From the NCBI GenBank assembly GCA_022866645.1, contig JALHUQ010000068.1:1-16775 (forward strand): a stretch of 16,775 nt of DNA, written 5' to 3'. Positions 1-7,071 of the stretch are shown here, piece by piece. Origin of the DNA: Woeseiaceae bacterium. Its GTDB lineage: Bacteria; Pseudomonadota; Gammaproteobacteria; Steroidobacterales; Woeseiaceae. Below the pieces are notes generated by a model. The model searched no databases and had not been told where the DNA came from. It was given only the letters and a program-made list of their open reading frames with translations. The position numbers were made by a program, and so were the translations under genes. The number at the start of each line of letters is the position of its first letter. The stretch's first letter is position 1.

Positions 1-815
1 CTGTCCTCGAAGCCGAGTCGCTGTCCGTAATTGACCGCCATAAAAATTACTGTGAATACGCCGCCGATATATAGCCAGTAAGCACAGAGAAAAATCATGA
101 CGTTGCGATACTGGCTGATCCTTTGAATGGTCGACTTAAGCTCGTCGTACGCCGCCCGAATGGGGTGACTGCTTACTTCGGTAGAACTGTGTTTTTCCTT
201 TACAAAAAACAACAATGGCAACAGAAAGAGCAGCCACCAGATACCGACAGAAACGAAAGCATAACTAAACGCTTCTGTGGCGTTTTCAAGGCCGAATGTC
301 TGTGGTGACTTCAGCATCCACAGATGTAAAGCCAGCAACAGCGCCCCGCCCAGGTATCCCACCGAAAAACCCAAGGTGGATACAAAGCTGTAATTTCGCG
401 GCTCAGTCACATCGATGAGCAAGGAGTCGTAAAATACGGTTGAACTGTAGAACCCAACTGACGCGACAAGATACAAGGCCAGCGCAGACGGCCAGTCGCC
501 CTGACCTATCCATCCGAGCCCGGCTGTCGCTACAGCGCCGGTGATCGCGAAAATAAGCAAGAAGCGTTTTCGGTATCCGCCGGCGTCAGCAATGGTGCCT
601 AGAATAGGCGACAACAGAAACACGACAAGACTGGCAGAGAACGTGATCCAGCCGAGACGAATGGTTGCAGAGGATCCGCCGTCACCCACACCCCAGTAAT
701 TGCCGAGCACCAATGGAAACAGGACCGCCAGAACACTGAGCGCGAACGCCGAGTTTGCCCAATCGTACAGGGCCCACGTGATGACACTTTTTGTGAGTAT
801 CTTGGACTTCGGCAA
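1..815 (-). CDS. UMF1/Atg22-like MFS transporter, N-terminal part (cut by window edge)
   Basis: This is a multi-pass inner-membrane transporter of the major facilitator superfamily; its substrate cannot be told from sequence. About 271 residues are present and the C-terminal portion lies beyond the left edge (family members usually exceed 400 residues). The N-terminus has the WALYDWANSAFA signature typical of the UMF1/Atg22-like branch. A loop between early helices reads SPILGTIADAGGYRKR, the usual MFS helix 2-3 motif. Further hydrophobic segments follow, such as FLLIFAITGAVATAGLG and WWLLFLLPLLFF. The start is taken as TTG at 815: the frame has a TGA stop four codons upstream, no ATG lies near, and a GAGG ribosome-binding site sits seven bases before it. 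The gene lies 78 bp downstream of prfC on the same strand and may be cotranscribed with it. Family assignment is firm; function is not. Confidence 0.88.
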   Translation of the reverse strand, partial: MPKSKILTKSVITWALYDWANSAFALSVLAVLFPLVLGNYWGVGDGGSSATIRLGWITFSASLVVFLLSPILGTIADAGGYRKRFLLIFAITGAVATAGLGWIGQGDWPSALALYLVASVGFYSSTVFYDSLLIDVTEPRNYSFVSTLGFSVGYLGGALLLALHLWMLKSPQTFGLENATEAFSYAFVSVGIWWLLFLLPLLFFVKEKHSSTEVSSHPIRAAYDELKSTIQRISQYRNVMIFLCAYWLYIGGVFTVIFMAVNYGQRLGFED

Positions 816-822
816 AATGTTG

Positions 823-826
823 CCTC
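823..826 (-). promoter_or_regulatory. Ribosome-binding site deciding the TTG start of the MFS gene
   Basis: The minus strand reads GAGG seven bases before TTG at 815. It is the only purine-rich element properly spaced for a start in this frame after the in-frame TGA stop. Confidence 0.5.
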
Positions 827-862
827 AGACAGAGGGTTGGCGACTAGGCCGCTATCGCACCT

Positions 863-884
863 CCTTGTGCTGCGCGGCACAGGG
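863..884 (-). other. Stem-loop just downstream of prfC
   Basis: CCTTGTGC and GCACAGGG (plus-strand reading) form an 8-bp stem with one G-U pair around a 6-base loop, 9 bases after the prfC stop. No T-run follows on either strand, so it is not a standard intrinsic terminator. It could protect the prfC 3' end or attenuate read-through into the MFS gene. On the minus strand its distal arm runs into a perfect AAGGAGGTG (861-869) that has no correctly spaced start codon. Confidence 0.45.
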
Positions 885-893
885 CAATCCGCC

Positions 894-2474
894 CTAGTGC
901 TCTCGGGTTTTACGAAAAGCGATGTCGGGCCAGCGTTCCTCGGTCAGATTGAGATTAACCCGCGTTGGTGCAATGTAGACCAGACTGTCGCCGTGATCCA
1001 GTGCGAGGTTGTCGTGCGCCTTGCGCTTGAATTCGCCGAGCATTTTTTCATCATCGCATTCGACCCAGCGCGCCGTGGCGACGTTGATCGCCTCGAACTG
1101 ACATTCAACTTTATATTCATCATTAAGGCGATGCGCGACGACCTCGAACTGCAGTGGCCCAACAGCACCGAGAATAAGGTCGTTGTTGCGCATCGGCTTG
1201 AAAAGTTGCGTCGCGCCTTCTTCACACAGCTGCGCCAAGCCTTTGTGCAATGCCTTCAGTCGCAAAGGGTCCTTCAATACGGCCCGCCGAAACATTTCTG
1301 GCGCGAAGTTGGGAATACCGGTAAAGCGAACCGACTCACCTTCCGAGAAGCTATCCCCAATATTGATCGTGCCGTGATTGTGTATACCAATAATATCACC
1401 CGCATAGGCAGTTTCCGCATGCTGTCGATCCGCTGCCATGAATGTGATCGCGTCCGGAATCTTCATTTCTTTTCCGGAGCGAACATGCAGCGTACGGATT
1501 CCTTTGCGATACTCGCCAGAACAGATACGCATGAAGGCAATGCGATCGCGGTGTCCCGGATCCATATTCGCCTGAATCTTGAATATGAAACCGGTCAGCG
1601 GCTCTTCAGTCGGCGACACCTGACGCTGTTCGGTTTCGCGATTCAACGGCGCTGGCGCGTAATTCACGAACTCATCCAGCAATTCCTTGACACCAAAATT
1701 TCCGATCGCGGAACCAAAAAACACCGGCGTCTGCTTCGCCGCAAGATAATCATCGATCGATAACGCCGGGCAAGCACCTTTCACCAGAGCTATCTCTTCC
1801 CGAAACTCATCCGCGAAATCGCCGAGAGCTATCGTTGCTTCAGCCGAATCCAGACCTTCGATCATATGGCGCGTGGACGCTTTTTCTCGCCCCACCCGGT
1901 CGTAAAGGAAAATTCGATCCTGTTGCAGGTGATACACGCCGCGAAGTGCACGCCCCATGCCGATAGGCCAGGTCACGGGTGAACACTGAATTTTCAGAAC
2001 CGACTCGATCTCATCCAGCAAATCAATCGGTTCCCGCCCATCGCGATCGAGCTTGTTGATGAAAGTCATGATCGGCGTATCTCGCAGACGACAAACCTCC
2101 ATCAGCTTGATGGTGCGAGTTTCCACCCCTTTTGCGCAGTCAATGACCATTAACGCAGAGTCGACTGCAGTAAGCGTTCGATAGGTGTCCTCGGAGAAGT
2201 CTTCGTGGCCAGGCGTATCGAGCAAATTGATAACGTGGCCGCTGTACGGAAACTGCATGACGGATGAGGTCACCGAGATGCCGCGCTGTTGCTCCAGTGC
2301 CATCCAGTCCGAAGTTGCATGGCGACTCGCCTTGCGACCCTTTACAGTGCCGGCAAGCTGGATAGCGCCGCCGTAAAGCAACAGCTTTTCGGTGAGCGTG
2401 GTTTTTCCGGCGTCCGGATGCGAGATGATCGCAAACGTACGCCGTTTGCTGACTTGTTCGTCAAGATTGGACAT
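894..2474 (-). CDS. prfC: Peptide chain release factor 3 (RF3)
   Basis: RF3 is the translational GTPase that removes RF1 or RF2 from the ribosome after peptide release and takes part in post-termination quality control in the cytoplasm. The product has 526 residues, against 529 in E. coli. GTPase motifs are in order: G1 SHPDAGKTT (18-26), G2 RGIS (64-67), G3 DTPGHEDF (86-93) and G4 NKLD (140-143). The SHPDAGKT form of the P-loop is characteristic of RF3 and separates it from EF-G and other elongation-type GTPases. The open frame extends 17 codons further upstream (2525), but the ATG at 2474 gives the usual family N-terminus, beginning MSNLDEQVSKRR. rimI lies 66 bp upstream on the same strand. 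A weak -10-like TAGACT (2503-2508) could give prfC its own promoter. No strong ribosome-binding site is visible. Confidence 0.98.
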   Translation of the reverse strand: MSNLDEQVSKRRTFAIISHPDAGKTTLTEKLLLYGGAIQLAGTVKGRKASRHATSDWMALEQQRGISVTSSVMQFPYSGHVINLLDTPGHEDFSEDTYRTLTAVDSALMVIDCAKGVETRTIKLMEVCRLRDTPIMTFINKLDRDGREPIDLLDEIESVLKIQCSPVTWPIGMGRALRGVYHLQQDRIFLYDRVGREKASTRHMIEGLDSAEATIALGDFADEFREEIALVKGACPALSIDDYLAAKQTPVFFGSAIGNFGVKELLDEFVNYAPAPLNRETEQRQVSPTEEPLTGFIFKIQANMDPGHRDRIAFMRICSGEYRKGIRTLHVRSGKEMKIPDAITFMAADRQHAETAYAGDIIGIHNHGTINIGDSFSEGESVRFTGIPNFAPEMFRRAVLKDPLRLKALHKGLAQLCEEGATQLFKPMRNNDLILGAVGPLQFEVVAHRLNDEYKVECQFEAINVATARWVECDDEKMLGEFKRKAHDNLALDHGDSLVYIAPTRVNLNLTEERWPDIAFRKTREH

Positions 2475-2540
2475 TGCTGAATTCAGATCCGGGTGGCGGC
2501 GCAGTCTAGCCGAATCACGGCACAACTGAAACCGCGGACT

Positions 2541-3011
2541 TCAGGTCCCGACTAGCAGTTTTTTGGACAGTACCGCAGCATCTTCGCGGCCAACTTTGGC
2601 TTGATAATACGAAGGGCGTGCGGCGATTTGGTGGAAACCTTTCTTGCGGTACAGAGCATTTGCGGTCTCGTTCGATGGCCTGACTTCGAGAAAGATCTCC
2701 TGTACGAAAGCTGAGCGGGCCTGATGCAGCAACTCATCAAGCAGCCGTTCGCCAAAACCGAGCGAGCGACATGATGGGTCTATGCACAAATTGAGTATGT
2801 GGGCTTCCCCTGCAGCAACGGACAAAATGCCATACCCCGCAACGCGGTCTTCGCGAATCAGCACCGAGCAATGGTATCCGGCGAACAAGCAGTCGCGAAA
2901 CACTCCATGACTCCACGGGAATTCGTAGCTGCGTCGCTCGATGTCGGACACCATAGCTAGATCGCTGTGATTCATCTCGCGAATGATTGTCGGTGGCTTC
3001 ACCATCGGCAT
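2541..3011 (-). CDS. rimI: RimI-type ribosomal-protein-alanine N-acetyltransferase
   Basis: This GNAT-fold enzyme is predicted to transfer acetyl from acetyl-CoA to a protein N-terminus, in the RimI family classically ribosomal protein S18. The 156-residue product is close to the usual length of about 150. The acetyl-CoA binding loop R-x-x-G-x-G appears as RSLGFG (82-87). A FLEVR strand carries the probable general-base Glu (109), and ALYRKKGF (about 119-126) supplies the C-terminal family motif with Tyr121. The frame stays open to 3065 inside the upstream glycosylase gene. I chose ATG 3011 because it begins two bases after that gene's TGA stop and gives a normal N-terminus; ATG at 3005 is also possible. 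The gene is in an operon with the uracil-DNA glycosylase and probably translationally coupled to it. The exact substrate is inferred from the family. Confidence 0.9.
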   Translation of the reverse strand: MPMVKPPTIIREMNHSDLAMVSDIERRSYEFPWSHGVFRDCLFAGYHCSVLIREDRVAGYGILSVAAGEAHILNLCIDPSCRSLGFGERLLDELLHQARSAFVQEIFLEVRPSNETANALYRKKGFHQIAARPSYYQAKVGREDAAVLSKKLLVGT

Positions 3012-3013
3012 GA

Positions 3014-3697
3014 TCACGTGCCGCCCCCTGCCGACAAGCGGCTTGCGAGGCATAAATCGCTCCACGATTTGCGCTTTTGCGAAGGACTCCGGAGCAAATA
3101 CGCCGGATGGTAGGTCACGACCAGCGGAATTCCATTGTAGTCATGCGCTTTTTCGCGCATCTGGCCGACAGGCTCGTCGCTGCCCAGCAGGTTTTGTGCC
3201 GCGATTTTACCCACCGCCAGAATGATCTTTGGCTGCACCAAAGCTATCTGGCGTTGCAAATAATCTCGGCAGGCTGCGGCCTCAGCAGGCTTCGGATCAC
3301 GATTGTTGGGGGGGCGACATTTCAGGATATTGGCGATAAAGACCGACTCCCTGCTTTGGCCGACCGCGCGCAGCATTTCGTCCAGCAATTTCCCGGCGCG
3401 ACCAACAAAAGGCTCGCCACGTCGGTCTTCCTCTGCGCCTGGTGCCTCGCCGATAATTAACCAGTCGGCATTTCGATTGCCAACGCCAAATACAGTCTGT
3501 GTACGGCTGCTGGCTAATTCGCAACGGGCGCAGTCAGCAATACACTGTCGGAGCGCATCCCAATCCATGTTATCGACGTCGACGCCGACACTCGCGATAC
3601 TCTCTGACTGATCAGGCTCCACCACGTTGCGGGGCAACCAGACATCAATACCCATCGCCTGCAGGTAAGCACGTCTTTGATGTTCAGGATGGATCAT
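3014..3697 (-). CDS. Uracil-DNA glycosylase, family 4 (Fe-S type)
   Basis: This predicted base-excision repair enzyme removes uracil from DNA, leaving an abasic site. The 227-residue product has the family 4 motif GEAPGAEED (83-91) and the second active-site motif HPAYLLR (197-203). Four cysteines at 56, 59, 127 and 143 have the spacing (C-x2-C, then about 68 and 16 residues on) expected for the 4Fe-4S cluster of thermophile-type family 4 enzymes; Cys52 is extra. The first 50 or so residues, including RRAYLQAMGIDVWLPRN, form an N-terminal extension that I associate with proteobacterial members. The start is ATG 3697; the ribosome-binding site is weak. It is the first gene of a leftward group with rimI and prfC. 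Its presence near dcd, which makes dUMP precursor, fits a uracil-control theme, but that is context only. Confidence 0.94.
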   Translation of the reverse strand: MIHPEHQRRAYLQAMGIDVWLPRNVVEPDQSESIASVGVDVDNMDWDALRQCIADCARCELASSRTQTVFGVGNRNADWLIIGEAPGAEEDRRGEPFVGRAGKLLDEMLRAVGQSRESVFIANILKCRPPNNRDPKPAEAAACRDYLQRQIALVQPKIILAVGKIAAQNLLGSDEPVGQMREKAHDYNGIPLVVTYHPAYLLRSPSQKRKSWSDLCLASRLSAGGGT

Positions 3698-3772
3698 TCA
3701 TAAGGACCGGATTTCGTGTCAGCGTTAATCTTGCCACGCCGGAAGGTGCATTTCACTTGTCGCGAATCTGTA

Positions 3773-3795
3773 GTGCGTCAGCGCCGGCTGGGCAC
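3773..3795. repeat. Interrupted inverted repeat between udg and proS
   Basis: GTGC-GT-CAGC-GCCG-GCTG-G-GCAC forms two stacked 4-bp stems around a GCCG loop in the divergent gap. No T-run follows on either strand. It could be a protein-binding site or a leader hairpin of the leftward transcript; no function is evident. Confidence 0.35.
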
Positions 3796-3850
3796 ATCCC
3801 TGATGGTGCCCCCCGACCGGGCTGAAAAAGAGTCCGGACCTTCCGCTGCT

Positions 3851-3878
3851 TTGGCTTAGCGGTCAATACGGTTAGAAT
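3851..3878 (+). promoter_or_regulatory. Probable sigma70 promoter of proS
   Basis: TTGGCT (3851-3856) and TAGAAT (3873-3878) are separated by 16 bp and lie 32 bp before the proS start. Both hexamers are fair matches to consensus. Transcription would begin near 3885, leaving a short leader. Confidence 0.5.
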
Positions 3879-3910
3879 GCGCGACTCTCGGACATTTGGA
3901 CCATCAGACA

Positions 3911-5599
3911 ATGCGTTTTACGGAATTCGGGCTGACAACACTCAAGGAAGTCCCTGCCGATGCAGAGATTGTCAGTCACCAGTTAATGCTGCGCGCCGGT
4001 CTCATCCGCCGTCTGGCGTCAGGTCTTTTTACGTGGATGCCGATCGGCCTGCGCGTATTGCGTAAAGTCGAGGCCATCATCAGAGAGGAAATGGATCGTG
4101 CTGGTGCTCTCGAACTATTGATGCCAGCCGTGCAACCCGCCGAACTCTGGCAAGAATCCGAGCGCTGGGACAAGTACGGTCCGCTGTTGCTGCGCATGCA
4201 GGACCGGCACAGTCGCGAGTATTGTTTCGGCCCGACCCACGAAGAAGTCATTACGGACGTAGCGCGTCGCGAGCTCCGTAGCTACAAACAATTGCCGATC
4301 AATTTTTACCAAATTCAGACCAAATTCCGCGACGAAATCCGACCGCGCTTCGGTGTGATGCGCGCGCGCGAATTCATCATGAAAGATGCCTATTCCTTCG
4401 ACCTCGACCAGGCCGGCCTCGAAATCTCCTACGCCCGAATGCACGCGGCCTATACCGCTATTTTCAAGCGTCTTGGACTCAAGTTTCGAGTCGTCGATGC
4501 GGATTCCGGTGAGATCGGCGGCAGTCGCTCACAGGAGTTCCACGTGCTCGCCGATTCCGGCGAAGATGCCATCGTCTACAGCGATGAGGATCACTACGCG
4601 TCCAATGTTGAGACCGCATCGACCTCCGCAGAAGGCATCATCACGCCGGCAGCGACCCAGGACCTGAAAAAGATCCCTACACCTGCAATTAAGACGATTG
4701 AGGCACTGTGCGACTCGTTGGGGATTAGCGCCGAGCAGACCTTAAAAACACTGATCGTCGAAGGTAATAACGGTCCGATCGCCCTGGCGCTGCGCGGCGA
4801 CCACGAGCTGAACGCCGTCAAGGCACAGAAGATCCCCGGTGTCGCCTCCCCGCTGACAATGGCGAGCCCCGAAAGTATTGTGAAAGCCACCGGCTGCGGC
4901 CCGGGATTCGTCGGTCCGATAGGACTCGATATTCCGATCTATTACGACCACGCCACACTCGGCATGGGCGATTTTGTCTGTGGCGGCAACGAAAAAGACA
5001 CGCATTACACGGGTGCCAATTTTGGCCGCGATCTCGAATCGCCGCAAACTGTCGATATTCGCAACGTCGTTGCGGGTGACCGGACTCCCGGAGGCAAAGG
5101 GACCCTCAGCATCGCGCGCGGCATCGAAGTCGGACACATTTTTCAGCTGGGTACCCAATACAGCGAAGCCATGAACGCGACCGTCCAGGACCCGGAAGGC
5201 AAAAACCAGATCATGTCGATGGGTTGCTACGGAATCGGCGTTACGCGAATCGTGGGCGCCGCCATTGAGCAAAACCACGACGACGCCGGCATAATCTGGC
5301 CGGCGTCCATCGCACCGTTCGATGTGGTGTTGGTGCCGATCAACATGCATCGGTCAGACGACCTCAAGGTCGCCGCTGAAGCCTTGTACGCCGAGCTCAC
5401 AGAGAGGGGGTTTGAGGTTTTGTTCGACGACAGAGATGTACGTCCCGGCGTGAAATTCGCGGACGCCGAGCTCATCGGCATTCCGCACCGTCTTGTGATC
5501 AGTGACCGGGGTCTTGCCGCTGGCGAGCTCGAATACCGCCACCGCAGTGACACTGAGTCGCAGAACCTGAAACGTGAGGAAGTTCTCAAATTACTTTAG
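3911..5599 (+). CDS. proS: Prolyl-tRNA synthetase (bacterial type with editing domain)
   Basis: ProS charges tRNA-Pro with proline in the cytoplasm and, in this bacterial form, hydrolyses mischarged alanyl-tRNA-Pro. The product has 562 residues (E. coli 572). Class II catalytic elements include GPTHEEVITD, then the motif 2 region with FRDEIRPRFGVMRAREF and KDAYSF, and motif 3 GCYGIGVTRIVGA near residue 440. Between motifs 2 and 3, residues of about 225-390 form the inserted YbaK/ProX-like editing domain, including TLIVEGNNGPIALALRGDHELN. A C-terminal anticodon-binding domain follows (PFDVVLVPINMH to the end). The frame can be opened at TTG 3896, but ATG 3911 gives the standard MRFTEFGLTTLKEVPADAE start. 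A good promoter lies just upstream, and a transglycosylase gene follows 43 bp downstream. Confidence 0.98.
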   Translation: MRFTEFGLTTLKEVPADAEIVSHQLMLRAGLIRRLASGLFTWMPIGLRVLRKVEAIIREEMDRAGALELLMPAVQPAELWQESERWDKYGPLLLRMQDRHSREYCFGPTHEEVITDVARRELRSYKQLPINFYQIQTKFRDEIRPRFGVMRAREFIMKDAYSFDLDQAGLEISYARMHAAYTAIFKRLGLKFRVVDADSGEIGGSRSQEFHVLADSGEDAIVYSDEDHYASNVETASTSAEGIITPAATQDLKKIPTPAIKTIEALCDSLGISAEQTLKTLIVEGNNGPIALALRGDHELNAVKAQKIPGVASPLTMASPESIVKATGCGPGFVGPIGLDIPIYYDHATLGMGDFVCGGNEKDTHYTGANFGRDLESPQTVDIRNVVAGDRTPGGKGTLSIARGIEVGHIFQLGTQYSEAMNATVQDPEGKNQIMSMGCYGIGVTRIVGAAIEQNHDDAGIIWPASIAPFDVVLVPINMHRSDDLKVAAEALYAELTERGFEVLFDDRDVRPGVKFADAELIGIPHRLVISDRGLAAGELEYRHRSDTESQNLKREEVLKLL

Positions 5600-5642
5600 G
5601 AATCCTCTATAAGATACTAATTCGAAAAAGTTATTCTCAACT

Positions 5643-6218
5643 ATGAATCCAGTGCGCACAGCCATTGCCGGACTATTGCTAGTCGCAACTTTTGCGACAG
5701 CGAGTGCTTTAGCCCAGGGTCAGCCGGACCCGGAGTTGCGCGAAGTTCTGCGTGCGGCAGCCGGCGACACCGAGAGTTTCACCGATCGTTTCGAAGCCGA
5801 GGTTTGGCTGACCGACATGTCACGTCGCCTGGAACGACAGGTCGAGGACCCCGAACAACGCGTCAGGATTCTGAAACTGGTACATCTCGAAGCGGACCGG
5901 GCGGAATTGCCTCCGGAACTCATACTCGCCGTTATCGAGACCGAAAGTAACTTTGACCCCTATGCGATCTCGGTAGCTGGCGCGATCGGCCTGATGCAAA
6001 TCATGAGATTCTGGAAGGACGAGATCGGTCGACCCAATGACAATTTGTTGCACATCGAGACCAATCTTCGTTACGGCTGCACCATACTCAAGTTTTACCT
6101 CGATAAGGAAAATGGTGACTTGCGGCGCGCCTTAGGGCGCTACAACGGTAGCCTCGGCAGTCGGAAATACCCGAACAAAGTCATCGATAAGCTCAGCAAG
6201 AAGTGGTTTCAGGCCTAG
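5643..6218 (+). CDS. Secreted lytic murein transglycosylase (SLT domain)
   Basis: This is a predicted periplasmic enzyme that cleaves the MurNAc-GlcNAc bond of peptidoglycan, forming 1,6-anhydro-MurNAc ends. The 191-residue product starts with a signal peptide: a hydrophobic run at residues 7-22 and a likely signal peptidase I site after ALA (22-24). No lipobox Cys is present. The SLT domain covers about 88-185. It has ETESNF with catalytic Glu101, AIGLMQIM (114-121) and RYNGS (166-170), the order expected for the Slt/MltC/EmtA-type fold. The protein is short, essentially signal, a charged spacer and the catalytic domain, so its partner or localisation domain is missing or unnecessary. It lies 43 bp after proS, and no clear promoter or terminator separates them. 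The ribosome-binding site is weak. Substrate preference is not predictable. Confidence 0.93.
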   Translation: MNPVRTAIAGLLLVATFATASALAQGQPDPELREVLRAAAGDTESFTDRFEAEVWLTDMSRRLERQVEDPEQRVRILKLVHLEADRAELPPELILAVIETESNFDPYAISVAGAIGLMQIMRFWKDEIGRPNDNLLHIETNLRYGCTILKFYLDKENGDLRRALGRYNGSLGSRKYPNKVIDKLSKKWFQA

Positions 6219-6249
6219 CGGACTTCGGGCTCAGGCCTAGTTATTATTT
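6211..6249 (+). terminator. Possible terminator at the transglycosylase/lipoprotein junction
   Basis: AGGCCTAGC (6211-6219) can pair with GCTCAGGCCT (6229-6238) with one bulged C. Inside is a C-TTCG-G tetraloop with a three-base bulge. The T-rich TTATTATTT follows at 6241-6249, as expected for a rightward intrinsic terminator. Both stop codons of the convergent genes lie within the repeat. The stem is imperfect, so confidence is modest. Confidence 0.4.
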
Positions 6250-6566
6250 GGCTCTTTGTGGCTTTCGCTTTCTTTGAGTGCGTCCAGCGCTTTCATTTTC
6301 GCCTGCTTCGCGTCCCGTCGCGCCGGGCCATACGCGTGTTCGCCAAGCTTCTGCTCGGCACTGGCGAGATAGGTTTCAGCTGCTCGCAGATGAAATGCCG
6401 CAAGATCCGCAGCACCCGCCTCCCGCGCCACGGCAATCGCCTGACGGGCGTCGCTCATTTCCTGAACTGGCGGTGCGGTCTCACAGGCCACGAGGCAGCA
6501 CAGGGCCGCCAGCAGCCAAAGTTGCAGGTTCTTTTTCAAACTCTGTGCGAAATATTGATTTACCAC
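6237..6566 (-). CDS. Small DUF4398-type lipoprotein
   Basis: The function is unknown. The 109-residue product has a short basic N-terminus, a hydrophobic stretch (15-27) and a lipobox LVAC with the acceptor Cys at 28, so it is probably a lipid-anchored envelope protein. Asp is not at position +2 (CET follows), so outer-membrane sorting is likely by the enterobacterial rule. The mature part is almost wholly alpha-helical and Ala/Glu/Lys-rich, with repeated small-residue spacing, for example ARQAIAVAREAGAADLAAFH and ARRDAKQAKMKALDALKE. This matches what I know of DUF4398 proteins, predicted periplasmic helical hairpins often linked to OmpA-like partners. No OmpA domain is present here. The start is GTG 6566 with no clear ribosome-binding site, so the start is uncertain. 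The gene is convergent with the transglycosylase gene and divergent from arsC. Confidence 0.78.
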   Translation of the reverse strand: MVNQYFAQSLKKNLQLWLLAALCCLVACETAPPVQEMSDARQAIAVAREAGAADLAAFHLRAAETYLASAEQKLGEHAYGPARRDAKQAKMKALDALKESESHKEPNNN

Positions 6567-6583
6567 GGTTTTTTTGATTATTT

Positions 6584-6608
6584 TAGTCTTGGATATCGTC
6601 CAAAACTA
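6584..6608. promoter_or_regulatory. 25-bp near-perfect inverted repeat, candidate operator or leader hairpin
   Basis: TAGT-c-TTGGA and TCCAA-a-ACTA flank a TATCG centre: nine of ten arm positions are complementary. It lies 18 bp upstream of the lipoprotein start (GTG 6566), in the gap divergent from arsC. On the minus strand it is followed by TAAAAT and an A-run, not by Ts, so it is not a terminator. A dimeric regulator site is the simplest reading. Confidence 0.4.
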
Positions 6609-6647
6609 CCAATTTGCGGAGCTCCTAGTCAAGCACGATTATCGGCA

Positions 6648-6676
6648 CTGACGATGTGGTGAGGTCCTGCTAGAGT
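6648..6676 (+). promoter_or_regulatory. Probable sigma70 promoter of arsC-wrbA
   Basis: CTGACG (6648-6653) and TAGAGT (6671-6676) are separated by exactly 17 bp, each matching four of six consensus bases. The start of transcription would be near 6683, about 30 bases before the arsC ATG. Confidence 0.45.
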
Positions 6677-6704
6677 GCTCCCTGCATCGAAAGATGACAC
6701 AGAA

Positions 6705-6710
6705 AGAGGA
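6705..6710 (+). promoter_or_regulatory. Ribosome-binding site deciding the arsC start
   Basis: AGAGGA lies four bases before ATG 6715. It favours that start over the in-frame ATG at 6694, whose extra seven residues are not family-like. Confidence 0.6.
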
Positions 6711-6714
6711 TTCT

Positions 6715-7071
6715 ATGGCTGTCACGATCTACCACAACCCGCGCTGCTCCAAATCGCGTCAGACGCTCCACTTACTGGCCGAGTCCGGCGTCTCGCATAC
6801 CGTTGTTCTGTATTTGGACGAGCCGCCGGAAGCCAGGATCATCGTGAGCCTCGCCAGGAAGCTGGGGTTGGCGGTATCCGACCTGTTGCGACGCGGGGAA
6901 AGCGCGTTTAAGGAAGCGAACGATCTCCCCGATCTCACCGACGATGTGCGGCTGGCTGAGTGGCTTGCATCGCACCCGATCGTTTTGGAACGGCCCATCG
7001 TTGTGGATGACGAATCGGGCAAGGCCGTGATCGGGCGGCCACCCGAAAACGTCCTGCAGTTGGTGTCCTGA
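6715..7071 (+). CDS. arsC: Arsenate reductase, glutaredoxin-dependent type (ArsC family)
   Basis: This predicted cytoplasmic thioredoxin-fold enzyme reduces arsenate to arsenite using glutaredoxin and glutathione. The 118-residue product is short compared with plasmid ArsC (about 141) but usual for the chromosomal form. The catalytic Cys is residue 11 in YHNPRCSKSRQTL. Arginines in LLRRGESAFKEAN, ERPIVV and GRPPENV match the positions of the three arsenate-binding arginines of the E. coli plasmid enzyme. The start at ATG 6715 is supported by AGAGGA four bases before it. The TGA stop overlaps the wrbA ATG by one base, so the two are translationally coupled. No arsR, arsB or acr3 gene is nearby, so a dedicated arsenic operon is not supported. 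Some family members act on other substrates, so the arsenate activity is a family-level prediction. Confidence 0.88.
   Translation: MAVTIYHNPRCSKSRQTLHLLAESGVSHTVVLYLDEPPEARIIVSLARKLGLAVSDLLRRGESAFKEANDLPDLTDDVRLAEWLASHPIVLERPIVVDDESGKAVIGRPPENVLQLVS

Noticed and set aside
837..1763. A 308-codon plus-strand open frame opposite prfC
   Set aside because: It lies wholly antisense to RF3, which has all GTPase motifs. The translation shows no recognisable domain; it is a codon-bias shadow.
2503..2532. Possible promoter for prfC (TAGACT with TTCAGT-like -35)
   Set aside because: The -35 matches three of six bases at most. The gene may equally be transcribed from the upstream udg-rimI operon.
4742..5350. 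A 202-codon minus-strand open frame opposite proS
   Set aside because: It is antisense to well-conserved ProS sequence and shows no independent family resemblance or ribosome-binding site.
6715..7071. A complete arsenic resistance operon
   Set aside because: Only the ArsC-type reductase is present. No arsR, arsB, acr3 or arsH gene is adjacent, and the neighbour is wrbA.
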